This document shows positions 6,946 through 15,452 of a stretch of 43,818 nt of DNA, in pieces. The translations under genes and the position numbers were made by a program. How positions within the stretch are numbered: position 1 is the first letter of the stretch; the number at the start of each line of letters is the position of its first letter. This DNA is from an uncultured Bacilli bacterium (GTDB lineage Bacteria > Bacillota_I > Bacilli_A > RF39 > UBA660). The notes below the pieces were generated by a model. The model worked only from the letters and a program-made list of their open reading frames with translations, was not told the DNA's origin and searched no databases. The DNA is taken from the NCBI GenBank assembly GCA_910587065.1, contig CAJUMA010000010.1, positions 1-43,818 of the forward strand, written 5' to 3'.

Positions 6946-8894
6946 ATAGCTTTTTCAAGTTCTTCTTTAGTCATTTTGCTATATCCTTTAATACCAAGTT
7001 CTTTAGCTTTTTCTTTTAAAACCTTAATTGAACTTTCATCATCTTTAGCCTTATCAGAAATATGTCCTGTTTTAACAAGTTCATCAATTTCTTCTTTTGT
7101 AATAGTTTCTCTTTCGATTAAGGCATCAGCAATTAACATAACTAACTTTTTATTCTCTTTTAATATCTTCGTAGTTTCTTTATAACATTCATCAATTATT
7201 TTACGAACTTCTTGATCTATTTCCAAAGCAACAGCATCAGAGAAGTTTTTTGATTTGTTATAATCTCTTCCTAAGAATATTCCTTCATTTCTATCTTCTA
7301 ATTGAATTGGTCCTAAATCAGACATACCAAATTCAGTAACCATAGCACGAGCAATCTTTGTAGCTCTTTTAAAGTCATCACTTGCCCCAGTTGTAACTTC
7401 ACCTAAGAATAATTCTTCGGCAACTCTACCACCAAGTAATCCAGTAATTTGACCAATAAGTTCCTTTCTCGTGTTAATAGCCATCTTCTCTTCAGTTGGA
7501 AGCATCATTGTATATCCTCCAGCCTGTCCACGAGGAATTATAGTTATCTTATGAACATCTTGAGCATCCTCAAGTTTTAATCCAACAACAGCATGACCAG
7601 ACTCATGAGTCGCGATTAATCTCTTCTCATTTTCTGTTATTTTTCTAGTTTTCTTAGCAGGGCCCATCATCACACGGTCAGTTGCTTCATCTATTTCTAA
7701 CATTGTTATCTTATCTTTATTTGCTCTTACTGTAAGTAATGCAGCTTCATTAAGTAAATTCTCTAAATCTGCTCCACTAAATCCTGGAGTACGTTTAGAT
7801 AAATTTTCTAAGTTAACACTAGCATCAAATGTTTTATCTTTAGCATGCACATTTAATATAGCAAGTCTTTCTTTTTGATCTGGAAGACTAACTGTAACTT
7901 GTCTATCAAATCTGCCTGGACGAAGTAAAGCTGGATCTAATACATCAGGTCTGTTAGTTGCAGCGATAATGATTATACCTTCATTTGCTCCAAATCCATC
8001 CATTTCAGTTAATAATTGGTTTAAAGTCTGTTCTCTTTCATCATGTCCACCACCTAAGCCAGCACCTCTTTGGCGTCCAACTGCATCTATTTCATCAATA
8101 AATATTAAACATGGAGCAGTATGTTTTGCTTGTTTAAACATATCTCTAACACGACTTGCCCCTACACCAACAAATAATTCAACGAAATCAGAACCACTTA
8201 TATAGTAAAATGGAACATTAGCTTCTCCAGCTACTGCTTTTGCTAATAATGTTTTACCTGTTCCTGGAGGACCAACTAGTAAAACTCCTTTAGGTATTCT
8301 TGCGCCAAGCTTTTGAAATTTTTTAGGATTTTTTAAGAAATCAATTAATTCAGCTACTTCTTCTTTTTCTTCTTCAAGTCCAGCAACATCCTTAAATCTT
8401 ACTTTTCCACCGTCTTCACTAAGTTTAGCTCTACTTCTACCAAAATCCATACTTGATTTATTAGAACCACTTAGTTTATTAAGTAATACAAAACCAATTG
8501 AAACCATTAAGACGATTGGTAATACTTGTCCTAGTAAAATAGACACTATTCCACTTCCATCAGGATTTTTCTTAATAGTCCATTTGAATTCATTTGTACT
8601 TTGGTAAGCTTCAATTGTTTCAATTGTTTTTTCAGATAATTGAGCATTTACTTTAAAGTATTCATTCTTACCATAACCTTTTAGTTTACCACTTATATTA
8701 TAAACACCATAACTCTTGCGTTCTGTTGTTGATATTTCTGTAACCTCATTATTACTTAATTTATTTAAAAATTCATCATAAGTAAAATTATTGACTTTTG
8801 AATCACCAATATTTGCAAGTACTAAAACAGCTACAATAAATATAACTAGTATTACATATGGCATTGATTGTCTAGTTCTACTCTTCTTATTCAT
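6924..8894 (-). CDS. ftsH: ATP-dependent zinc metalloprotease FtsH
   Basis: This 656-residue membrane AAA+ protease has transmembrane helix 1 at about residues 11-29, an extracytoplasmic domain at 30-115, and helix 2 at 117-138. The AAA module has Walker A GPPGTGKT (208-215), Walker B CLIFIDEIDA (262-271) and an arginine-finger region RPGRFDRQ. The zinc protease has HESGH (430-434) with a third ligand in TTGASDDF (D507). It degrades membrane and short-lived soluble proteins. The ATG overlaps the tilS stop as ATGA, so it is coupled to tilS as in Bacillus. The C-terminal tail carries a short extra helical segment (residues 615-656, SAP-like GIKGYSKMTKEEL), also seen in some relatives. Confidence 0.98.
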   Translation of the reverse strand: MNKKSRTRQSMPYVILVIFIVAVLVLANIGDSKVNNFTYDEFLNKLSNNEVTEISTTERKSYGVYNISGKLKGYGKNEYFKVNAQLSEKTIETIEAYQSTNEFKWTIKKNPDGSGIVSILLGQVLPIVLMVSIGFVLLNKLSGSNKSSMDFGRSRAKLSEDGGKVRFKDVAGLEEEKEEVAELIDFLKNPKKFQKLGARIPKGVLLVGPPGTGKTLLAKAVAGEANVPFYYISGSDFVELFVGVGASRVRDMFKQAKHTAPCLIFIDEIDAVGRQRGAGLGGGHDEREQTLNQLLTEMDGFGANEGIIIIAATNRPDVLDPALLRPGRFDRQVTVSLPDQKERLAILNVHAKDKTFDASVNLENLSKRTPGFSGADLENLLNEAALLTVRANKDKITMLEIDEATDRVMMGPAKKTRKITENEKRLIATHESGHAVVGLKLEDAQDVHKITIIPRGQAGGYTMMLPTEEKMAINTRKELIGQITGLLGGRVAEELFLGEVTTGASDDFKRATKIARAMVTEFGMSDLGPIQLEDRNEGIFLGRDYNKSKNFSDAVALEIDQEVRKIIDECYKETTKILKENKKLVMLIADALIERETITKEEIDELVKTGHISDKAKDDESSIKVLKEKAKELGIKGYSKMTKEELEKAIKNSTEK

Positions 8895-10213
8895 AAATCT
8901 TTCTCTCCTTTTTTTAGATACTCTATTATTATATCATAACAAGACCCATTTGGTATATCAAAATCACTTTTTTTTAACCCTGGTAGCCATAAAATTTGAT
9001 TATTCGCGTCAACTACCACAGGCCAAGATTCTCTTTTCGACAAAACAATCTTATTATCTATAAAAATATCATTAATTTTTTTACTTCCCTTTAAGTTTTT
9101 AACACACATTTTATCACTTGGTAAACGTGTTCTTACTCTTAAAGGTAATTTAATATCTTTTGAATTCAAACGAATTACATAATTGGAAGTATTATTAGTC
9201 TCTTGGAACTTAAATTCCCATTCACCAATCACCAAACCATCAGTTAAAAGATAATCATACTTGTATGAATCTTCATCTTCTGCACCAAATATAATTTTAT
9301 CATACTCTTTTTTTACTAAAATATTATTTGGTAACATCAATTTAATATTCTTTTTCTCACTATTAATTATTTTCATAATCTCATTTATATGATTACTATC
9401 TACAAGATACAGATTATCAGGATAAAGTTCGCTTAATATATATACTAAAATATTTTTCTTTAGATAAGAATCAAATTCATTATATTTGTTAATATCTAAA
9501 GAGTTATCAACATAAATTTCCTTTACATAATTTAAAGTAAGACTATTAATAAATTTATACGCACTATCTAATTCCTCACTAAATTGTAGAAATCTTTCAT
9601 GAATAAAAGTATCTTCTTCTTTTAGAATAGGTGTTAGATAGTGTCTAAATCTATTTCTTGTGTAATCATCAGTAAAATTACTCGAATCCACTACATACGG
9701 AATACCTTGTTCTTTCATCATACTTTCTATAGCATCTTTAGTTAAATAAATTAAAGGTCTTACAATAGTATAACCGTTTCTTTCTGATACTTTAGAAAAT
9801 CCCTTATATCCTTTAAGAGAAGATCCTCTCACTAAGCGCATCATAATGGTTTCAATTAAATCATCTCCATGATGAGCAGTAAATAAAATTTTCGAGTCAT
9901 ATTTTTTTAATACACTTTCAAAAAAAGTATAACGAAAATTTCTCGCAAAGTGTTCAAAGTTCCCACTAGAATATCCAGTTAAAACAGTGCCCTCAAAAGG
10001 AATATTATTTTCCCCACAATAGTCTGATACAAAAACGTATTCATCTTCACTTTCTTTTCTTACTTTATGATTAACGTGTGCACATACAACTTTATAACCA
10101 TTTTTATGAAGTAAATTAAGTAAAAACATACTATCACTGCCACCAGAGCAAGCAACTACTAAAGTTTTATTTTTTAAAGAAAGAGAGTTTAAAAAACTTA
10201 GCACATTTTCCAT
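8891..10213 (-). CDS. tilS: tRNA(Ile)-lysidine synthase TilS
   Basis: This 440-residue N-type ATP pyrophosphatase has the P-loop SGGSDS (23-28). TilS puts lysidine on C34 of the AUA-reading tRNA-Ile, changing its identity from methionine to isoleucine. The catalytic domain (about 1-215) includes HVNHKVR, TAHHGDDLIETIMMRL and YTRNRFRH. A C-terminal TilS domain lies near 360-430, with the typical GSKKINDIFIDNK and LPG segments. It is an essential gene, given an AUA-rich low-GC genome. It leads the tilS-ftsH unit behind a good promoter. Confidence 0.95.
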   Translation of the reverse strand: MENVLSFLNSLSLKNKTLVVACSGGSDSMFLLNLLHKNGYKVVCAHVNHKVRKESEDEYVFVSDYCGENNIPFEGTVLTGYSSGNFEHFARNFRYTFFESVLKKYDSKILFTAHHGDDLIETIMMRLVRGSSLKGYKGFSKVSERNGYTIVRPLIYLTKDAIESMMKEQGIPYVVDSSNFTDDYTRNRFRHYLTPILKEEDTFIHERFLQFSEELDSAYKFINSLTLNYVKEIYVDNSLDINKYNEFDSYLKKNILVYILSELYPDNLYLVDSNHINEIMKIINSEKKNIKLMLPNNILVKKEYDKIIFGAEDEDSYKYDYLLTDGLVIGEWEFKFQETNNTSNYVIRLNSKDIKLPLRVRTRLPSDKMCVKNLKGSKKINDIFIDNKIVLSKRESWPVVVDANNQILWLPGLKKSDFDIPNGSCYDIIIEYLKKGEKDL

Positions 10214-10236
10214 AATAATCCCTCAAATCATTACAT

Positions 10237-10265
10237 AGTATACCTTATGAATGTGAATTTGACAA
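10237..10265 (-). promoter_or_regulatory. tilS-ftsH promoter
   Basis: TTGTCA and TATACT are separated by exactly 17 bases, about 25 bases before the tilS ATG. The -35 box sits just past the T-run of the terminator upstream. Confidence 0.75.
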
Positions 10266-10303
10266 GAAAAATGGAGTACTTTACTACTTAAAAAAACTCC
10301 ATA
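10265..10303 (-). terminator. Terminator after the radical SAM pseudogene
   Basis: The stem ATGGAGT / ACTCCAT with an 18-base loop is followed by TTTT. It is still intact although the gene it served has decayed. Confidence 0.65.
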
Positions 10304-10864
10304 TTTTTTCTAAAGCATAATCATCAAACTCATGAACAGCTCTCAGTATAGACATTTCATTTAAATTAATATTTGATTATTTTGCAAAAATATCTTTTTC
10401 GCAATATTCTGCACAAGTAACACTCATTAAAAAACCATTAACATCAACATAAATTGTTCCAGTAATTGTTTTATCTCATACATAATGAATGCTATCAGAT
10501 ACATAATAATTTGTAGAAGTAATATAGTCAAATGGCAACATAGAATTTCTAGTTAGAGATAAGAGAAAATCTCTTCAAAACCTGCAAAGTTCTACTACCT
10601 AAAACTGTAGCATTTGTTATTATGGAAATTTTATTAATTGATAAACTACCAGATTCCATTAAATCACATAAATGTTCTAACTCATTAATCGTGATAAAAA
10701 CTTCACCACCCGTAAGTAATAATTCACTTATTGAAGTAATATCTCTAAATACATTATCCATTGGTATCTTCTTCATATTAACAACTTTTTTATCTCCTCG
10801 AACAATGTTCACAAATAAAATTACAATTACGATTTATTTCTAACATCATCTTTTCAGCAGTCAT
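10284..10864 (-). pseudogene. Decayed radical SAM protein gene
   Basis: The first 22 codons after the ATG at 10864 carry the radical SAM iron-sulfur motif C-x3-C-x2-C (NRNCNFICEHCSR). The frame then hits TAA at 10790-10792. A frame one base off continues as RGDKKVV and reaches the family's LLLTGGEVF strand and an IITNATVL strand, then stops at about 10549. A third frame continues to 10284 but contains an in-frame TGA and TAA. In the intact family these enzymes cleave S-adenosylmethionine to start radical chemistry, often on peptides. At least two frameshifts and two stops make this a clear pseudogene. The substrate cannot be told. Confidence 0.8.
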
Positions 10865-10921
10865 ACTAACCACTTCTTTAAGAGATTATTCTAGCACAAA
10901 AGAAAATTAATTACAAAAACA

Positions 10922-11608
10922 CTAATCAATTTTATATCTTCGACCAATTATCTTTCCGCCAGGGAAAACACTTATTCTAAACTTTTTTAAAAGAAGCATA
11001 TTTATAATTACTTCAATTTCTTTTTTACCATTAAAATAATTATAAAAAGTATTAACAATCAAATCAGCAATTTGAACTCCATAATTTGTCTTAGAATCAT
11101 AATAAGTAACAGTAAAAGTAAAATTACGATTTCTATACTTCCTATATAAATAATTTTCTAGTTTACTCATATCCTTTAAAGCTAAATTACGATTATCTAA
11201 ACTAAACACAAAATCAACAGATTCATTTATACCTTTTAAACTTAATATTGGAACAATACAATCATCAATAATTAGTCTAACTGCATAATTATAAAATATA
11301 TTTGAAGTTAATATACTCTTACGCATAACACTTTTATCGAATATTTTTACCACACCATAAAAATCCTTAATACTTTGTAATTCATGAAAAAATTTCTTTT
11401 TTAAAGTATTACTCATATCTCTTCCTTTTATTTCTTTACCTAACTTCATATTGTGGCTTTTCTTATATTTTAAATTAATTTCTTTATATCGTGAAATAAT
11501 TTTTAATCTATCACTTTCTAAAGTAAAATAACCACCTACTGCAAAATACTTCATACTACTATTTTTGTGAATGGAACCACTTTCATCTAAGTATATAAAT
11601 ATTTTCAT
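10922..11608 (-). CDS. DUF3800 domain protein
   Basis: This protein has 228 residues from the ATG at 11608, which has AGGAGA 7 bases upstream. It begins with the DUF3800 signature IFIYLDESGSI, continues with FAVGGYF, and has the late motif YGVQIADLIVNTFYN. The family is thought to have an RNase H-like fold, with these acidic residues (DES and AD) forming the active site. Members are common on mobile elements and in defence-rich islands, but a firm role is not established. It lies in the accessory stretch between two broken genes and has its own promoter. Confidence 0.85.
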   Translation of the reverse strand: MKIFIYLDESGSIHKNSSMKYFAVGGYFTLESDRLKIISRYKEINLKYKKSHNMKLGKEIKGRDMSNTLKKKFFHELQSIKDFYGVVKIFDKSVMRKSILTSNIFYNYAVRLIIDDCIVPILSLKGINESVDFVFSLDNRNLALKDMSKLENYLYRKYRNRNFTFTVTYYDSKTNYGVQIADLIVNTFYNYFNGKKEIEVIINMLLLKKFRISVFPGGKIIGRRYKID

Positions 11609-11629
11609 TTGTTTTCTCCTTAAGTAGAT

Positions 11630-11658
11630 ATAATACAATTAATGGACATTCTTGTCTA
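11630..11658 (-). promoter_or_regulatory. Promoter of the DUF3800 gene
   Basis: TAGACA and TATTAT are separated by 17 bases, about 22 bases before the start codon. The boxes follow directly on the terminator of the upstream broken gene. Confidence 0.6.
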
Positions 11659-11659
11659 G

Positions 11660-11685
11660 AAAAAAGAACTTACTCATGTAAGGTC
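11660..11685 (-). terminator. Intrinsic terminator upstream of DUF3800
   Basis: GACCTTAC / GTAAGTTC form a stem with one mismatch and an ATGA loop, followed by six T residues. It ends the transcript of the broken hypothetical gene at 11703-12130. Confidence 0.7.
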
Positions 11686-11702
11686 TCTCTTCTAGCAATT
11701 TT

Positions 11703-12130
11703 TTAATTCAAACTCTTGATATACTTATCAAGAGTTTTTTCTTTCTTTAAAGACTCTACAAAATTAGGTTTAAAAGAATTTAGATAATCTAATATAATAT
11801 CAGCAAATTTATCAATATTCTCATCATCGACTAAGTCATTCAAATATTTACTTACACCCTGCACTGTATTAACTCTCTTAATATAAAAAGCAAGCAAATT
11901 GGAGTTACCCACTTTTTCTTTTACGGATAAAACAATAGATTCTAAATTTTCTCGTGTACAACTATATCGTGGTTTAAAACATCCGATCTTGAAAACATAA
12001 CAACTGAGCAACCTATAAAAATTTGAGAAGTACCATCAGAAGGAAATGTTTTATTAGCAAACTCTATTAAGCTTTCAATATTACCTTTTTCATAATCATC
12101 ATATAATTCCATCAATATTCAATTAAGCAT
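11703..12130 (-). pseudogene. Disrupted hypothetical gene
   Basis: An ATG at 12130 with a ribosome site (AAGGAA) gives only MLN before a TGA. The same frame then continues openly as a helical stretch (ILMELYDDYEKGNIESLIEF...). Near 12010 the open frame switches to another one, which runs 100 residues as an acidic/lysine-rich helical protein ending DKYIKSLN at 11703. Together the parts give about 140 residues with one stop and one frameshift. No family was recognised. The downstream part could still be made from an internal TTG, but no ribosome site supports it. Confidence 0.55.
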
Positions 12131-12176
12131 AACAAAATTTCCTTCTTAATGCTTTATTATACAACTAATTTCCAAC

Positions 12177-13262
12177 CTATTCTAGAAAAAAATCAACTGT
12201 TATAAAATGTTTTGTCCCTTCACCTGGAATAGCACTACTTTTAATAAGTCTATATTCACCTGTAGGTAATTTACCATATATGCTTTCCCAATTAATAGAA
12301 AAGAATAATTCGCCATTTTGATTAGGAGTATAACCAATTGCATTAAAACCAACAGGTATTCCATTCTCCTGAACTAGTACAGGAACATTAATCCATTCGT
12401 CATTAGATTTTTGTTGAAGATAAAAATCTGCTCCGTACATATTATCTCTTTTACTTAAATCCGTTATAATTATGTCTGCTGATACTGATGTTAAACTCCC
12501 TTCTTTTATAGACATAGATATACCTTCTATATCATTATATTTTAAAATACATTTATCATTTAAATTATCTTTCTTTTGTGAGATAAAAATATCCTTAATA
12601 CCATCTCTACTATTACAAATAGCAACATAAAAATTATTAAATCCAAACACTCTCTTTGTCTTATTATAATAATAAAGTATTGATCCGCCATCTTTTAAAT
12701 CTTCTAAATATTCTAAGTTCTTTATAAAATCTCCTAAAGACAATTCTTCCATCATTAAAGAATCTCCAAGACCTTTGCATTTTAAGCCTTCACAATAAGG
12801 AACATCCAATGTAAGAAGTAACTGTCTGTCATCACCAATAGCATAACCAACATAAAGATCATCTCTACTGCTATCAAAGTTTCTATTACCCTGAATCACA
12901 ATGACAAGAATTACTAAAAAAACAAAAATAACAAAAAATAAAGTGAACATTAATTTTAAAATAGTTCTTTCCCTATGTTTTATTTTATCTTTTGTAAAAT
13001 CTAGTGTATTTACAATATTTTCTTCAGCTTTTTTTAAAAAATCTTCATCATCAATTCTTTCTCCAGAAAATAATTCGTTTATGGATATTCCTAAAATATC
13101 ACACAAGGGTTTTAGAAGAGAAATATCTGGCATTGTTTTACCATTTTCCCATCTACTTATTGACTTAGATGTTACTCCCATTATTTCGGCTAAATCCTCT
13201 TGTGTTAGTTGTTTTTCTCTTCGAAGTTCACCTATAAACTTTCCAATTTTAACTTGATCCAT
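12177..13262 (-). CDS. XRE-family regulator with a membrane-anchored C-terminal domain
   Basis: This 361-residue protein has an N-terminal Cro/C1-type helix-turn-helix (residues 5-62; GELRREKQLTQEDLAEIMG then SKSISRWENGKTMPD). One transmembrane helix lies at about 100-123. An extracytoplasmic domain of about 235 residues follows, which may sense an outside signal. This resembles other Firmicutes regulators that carry the DNA-binding domain on the inside of the membrane. The ATG at 13262 has AAAGGAAG upstream. A perfect palindrome lies over its own -10 box (13294-13313), suggesting self-repression. Targets are unknown; neighbours are accessory genes. Confidence 0.82.
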   Translation of the reverse strand: MDQVKIGKFIGELRREKQLTQEDLAEIMGVTSKSISRWENGKTMPDISLLKPLCDILGISINELFSGERIDDEDFLKKAEENIVNTLDFTKDKIKHRERTILKLMFTLFFVIFVFLVILVIVIQGNRNFDSSRDDLYVGYAIGDDRQLLLTLDVPYCEGLKCKGLGDSLMMEELSLGDFIKNLEYLEDLKDGGSILYYYNKTKRVFGFNNFYVAICNSRDGIKDIFISQKKDNLNDKCILKYNDIEGISMSIKEGSLTSVSADIIITDLSKRDNMYGADFYLQQKSNDEWINVPVLVQENGIPVGFNAIGYTPNQNGELFFSINWESIYGKLPTGEYRLIKSSAIPGEGTKHFITVDFFLE

Positions 13263-13293
13263 AATATTCTTCCTTTCTCAATACAATTCTAAA

Positions 13294-13313
13294 GTAAATA
13301 TTATTATATTTAC
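13294..13313 (-). promoter_or_regulatory. Palindromic operator over the regulator's -10 box
   Basis: GTAAATAT-n4-ATATTTAC is a perfect inverted repeat with 8-bp arms. Read on the minus strand it contains TATAAT. It sits 32 bases before the regulator's start codon. Its position and symmetry suit binding by the XRE-type dimer encoded just downstream. AT-richness makes chance palindromes fairly likely, so this remains a prediction. Confidence 0.5.
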
Positions 13314-13342
13314 AGGACAGACACTGAGAATACTAAATATTT

Positions 13343-14326
13343 TTATAATTTAATAGATATATTACTAGGCAAATCTTTAATTCCAATCTTCTTTCTAATG
13401 TCTTGATTATTTATTAAAAAATCAATAAAACTTTCAATACTTAACATGGATTCTTCAGATAACTCTATATTATAAAGTGATGAAAATGAATTTCTTTTAT
13501 TTATCTCATCTTCACTTAAACCTAAGTATAAAAACCAATAAGGTTTAATCAATTCTTTATATTGAACTAAATTACAAACTTCACTCTTATGTCTCATATC
13601 ATATTTAGACTCACCACTTAAAATTGTATAAAGTTCATTATCCGAAATAAATTCAATAACAGTGTGAATTACATCAAATTCAAAATCAAACATTTTATAA
13701 TAATCAGGTATACTCTCATTTAATAGTTTCCAATAATCCTGAGCATTAAGTGAAGAATCTCTATCGTAATATAATTTCATCGCTTTGGGCATACACTTTT
13801 CGTTAGGAAGCAAGGCATGAAGATTTTCATGACATAAATAAATGATATTATAATTAACATCTTTTAAACCTTTGAAGTGACCCCAAAATATATTTCTTTG
13901 ATCCACACATTTTCCAACATTTAATTTAGGATGAGATATAAATACGTTAATTGGATTATAGAAAAGCGATAATTTAACTTTACTTTCTAACCATGCATTA
14001 ATTTTATCTTTAATCGAATCCCATTTTTCCTTAATAAAGTATGAATAATCTAAAGTTTCTTGATAATATTTTTGGAATAATGAGCACTCCATAAGTATTA
14101 AAAATTTACTGTCCAAATTATTTTTTAATAAATACTCTTCAAACTCCCCGCGAATAAATATTTCTTCCACAGTTTCTTTCCGTGTCTCAATATAACTTAT
14201 AACATCACCACCAAGTAAAGAAGTTACTTCACTTTCTTTCCACTTTTCTATATCATCCAAATTATTTCGGTTACTAATAAGTTTTAACAACAAATACTTC
14301 CTATCAATGATAAATTCAAAAATCAT
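13343..14326 (-). CDS. Putative metalloprotease-like protein with an HExxH motif
   Basis: This 327-residue protein is of unknown family. Residues 161-173 read IIYLCHENLHALL, a hydrophobic strand or helix containing H166-E-N-L-H170, the zincin-type metal-binding pattern. A helix about 55 residues later (HTVIEFISDNELY, E225 and E231) could supply the third ligand, as in gluzincins. No signal peptide or membrane segment is seen, so it should be cytoplasmic. GAGG lies 9 bases before the ATG. It is encoded 15 bases after a small four-helix membrane protein, probably in one operon. The HExxH could be chance; no family name is claimed. Confidence 0.6.
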   Translation of the reverse strand: MIFEFIIDRKYLLLKLISNRNNLDDIEKWKESEVTSLLGGDVISYIETRKETVEEIFIRGEFEEYLLKNNLDSKFLILMECSLFQKYYQETLDYSYFIKEKWDSIKDKINAWLESKVKLSLFYNPINVFISHPKLNVGKCVDQRNIFWGHFKGLKDVNYNIIYLCHENLHALLPNEKCMPKAMKLYYDRDSSLNAQDYWKLLNESIPDYYKMFDFEFDVIHTVIEFISDNELYTILSGESKYDMRHKSEVCNLVQYKELIKPYWFLYLGLSEDEINKRNSFSSLYNIELSEESMLSIESFIDFLINNQDIRKKIGIKDLPSNISIKL

Positions 14327-14341
14327 ATATGCCTCAACTAA

Positions 14342-14689
14342 TTAACCTAGACTCTTTTTGTTATAAATACTATCAATAAACTTATCTATTAAGAATCCTA
14401 ACAATACTCCCACAACAGAAACTAAAAAATACCATATTATAATTCCGTATGCTGAATTATTATAAAAAAATGAAACCGATAAACTATATAAAATACTTGC
14501 CAAGATAGAATATAGATACCTTATTTTCCTCTTTGATACAACAACCATCATCATTGAAAGACCAAATGTTGCAAGTAACATTCCAACCATAACTATTGTT
14601 AAATTAAACATTTTAAATACTAAAGGTGAAAGATAAAAAACACCTATTTGTAATAAAATAACAATTATTTCTAATAAATATTTTTTCAT
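14342..14689 (-). CDS. Small four-helix membrane protein
   Basis: This 115-residue protein has four hydrophobic segments (about residues 5-24, 28-50, 57-74 and 82-102) joined by short loops and a short basic C-terminus. The ribosome site AAAGGAAG lies just before the ATG. No family was recognised. It is the first gene of a pair with the HExxH protein and has its own promoter. Confidence 0.7.
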   Translation of the reverse strand: MKKYLLEIIVILLQIGVFYLSPLVFKMFNLTIVMVGMLLATFGLSMMMVVVSKRKIRYLYSILASILYSLSVSFFYNNSAYGIIIWYFLVSVVGVLLGFLIDKFIDSIYNKKSLG

Positions 14690-14709
14690 AAAAAACTTCC
14701 TTTCAAAAT

Positions 14710-14738
14710 ACTATAACCTATTATCACTTATGAATCAA
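14710..14738 (-). promoter_or_regulatory. Promoter of the small membrane protein/HExxH pair
   Basis: TTGATT and TATAGT are separated by 17 bases, about 21 bases before the ATG at 14689. Confidence 0.6.
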
Positions 14739-14746
14739 GAGCTTTT

Positions 14747-15358
14747 TTATAGATGTTTATTTGTAATTGTAGAAACGGCATTTTCTTCCCTAATATCCAT
14801 TAATCCACATACAGTATGAGCATCTAATACTAACTTGCTATTTCTATAATTTGAATCATAACCACTATTTTGTACAATTTTCTTATTTTCCAAATCTATA
14901 AAACCAAATATATATTCTTTGGGAATTGAATATTTAGAAACATCATCTAAAGAACACGTATCATCAATTTCCACTTTATAACTGTGTTTATTTAAAATAA
15001 GTGTATGCCATAAACCTTGATTTAAATCTGATCTAAAACATTGCTTTGGAATCATCAAAATAATGAATCCATCAGGCAAAGTTCCATTTACTAAACCTAT
15101 ATTATATAAATCTGCATAAGAAGAAAAAGAGGACATTGTACTAGTATAATCATTTTCATAATGTATAAGTCCACGAGAGTCATTAATAATATCAAGGCAA
15201 CTTTCCACTCTTGTGCCATGAATCAAAAGAAAACAATTTTTAAAATTAGCAATATTTCTTATATGCTCAATAGTCCTGACAAAAGATTCACCTAATTCTA
15301 ATATTGCTTCCTGTTCTGATATTTCTTTAGTACCTCTATTTATAAAAATATCGCTCAT
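14747..15358 (-). CDS. Hypothetical protein with an HGT motif (possible ADP-ribosyltransferase-like fold)
   Basis: This protein has 203 residues from the ATG at 15358, with GAGGTG upstream. Residues 43-66 read as a strand then HGT (47-49), a helix and a GL turn, then an ST pair. This order resembles the first motifs of PARP/KptA-like ADP-ribosyltransferases. Later the segment SIPKEYIFGFIDLENKKI follows, a pattern that I associate with small effector-like proteins of gut Firmicutes, though I cannot name a family. No signal peptide or membrane helix is present. It has its own TATAAT at 15385-15390. The fold assignment is an inference from a few residues. Confidence 0.55.
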   Translation of the reverse strand: MSDIFINRGTKEISEQEAILELGESFVRTIEHIRNIANFKNCFLLIHGTRVESCLDIINDSRGLIHYENDYTSTMSSFSSYADLYNIGLVNGTLPDGFIILMIPKQCFRSDLNQGLWHTLILNKHSYKVEIDDTCSLDDVSKYSIPKEYIFGFIDLENKKIVQNSGYDSNYRNSKLVLDAHTVCGLMDIREENAVSTITNKHL

Positions 15359-15396
15359 TATATACACCTCAACTAATTATAACTATTATATCATAA

Positions 15397-15434
15397 ATAA
15401 AAGCAAACCATCTAATAGAAATGATTTGCTTTTA
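15397..15434 (-). terminator. Terminator after the histidine kinase
   Basis: A 13-bp stem with one G-T pair (AAAAGCAAATCAT / ATGGTTTGCTTTT) has a 10-base loop. T-rich flanks on both sides suggest it could work in either direction. Confidence 0.7.
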
Positions 15435-15452
15435 TTCTTCATCAATGCAATT

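Noticed and set aside
12119..12121. TGA read as tryptophan (genetic code 4), as in Mycoplasma relatives
   Set aside because: Conserved genes here have no in-frame TGA, use TGG for tryptophan, and several (tilS, mscS) end with TGA.
12901..13257. 118-codon plus-strand open frame opposite the XRE regulator
   Set aside because: It is antisense to the helix-turn-helix and membrane segment; its hydrophobic, lysine-rich composition follows from that.
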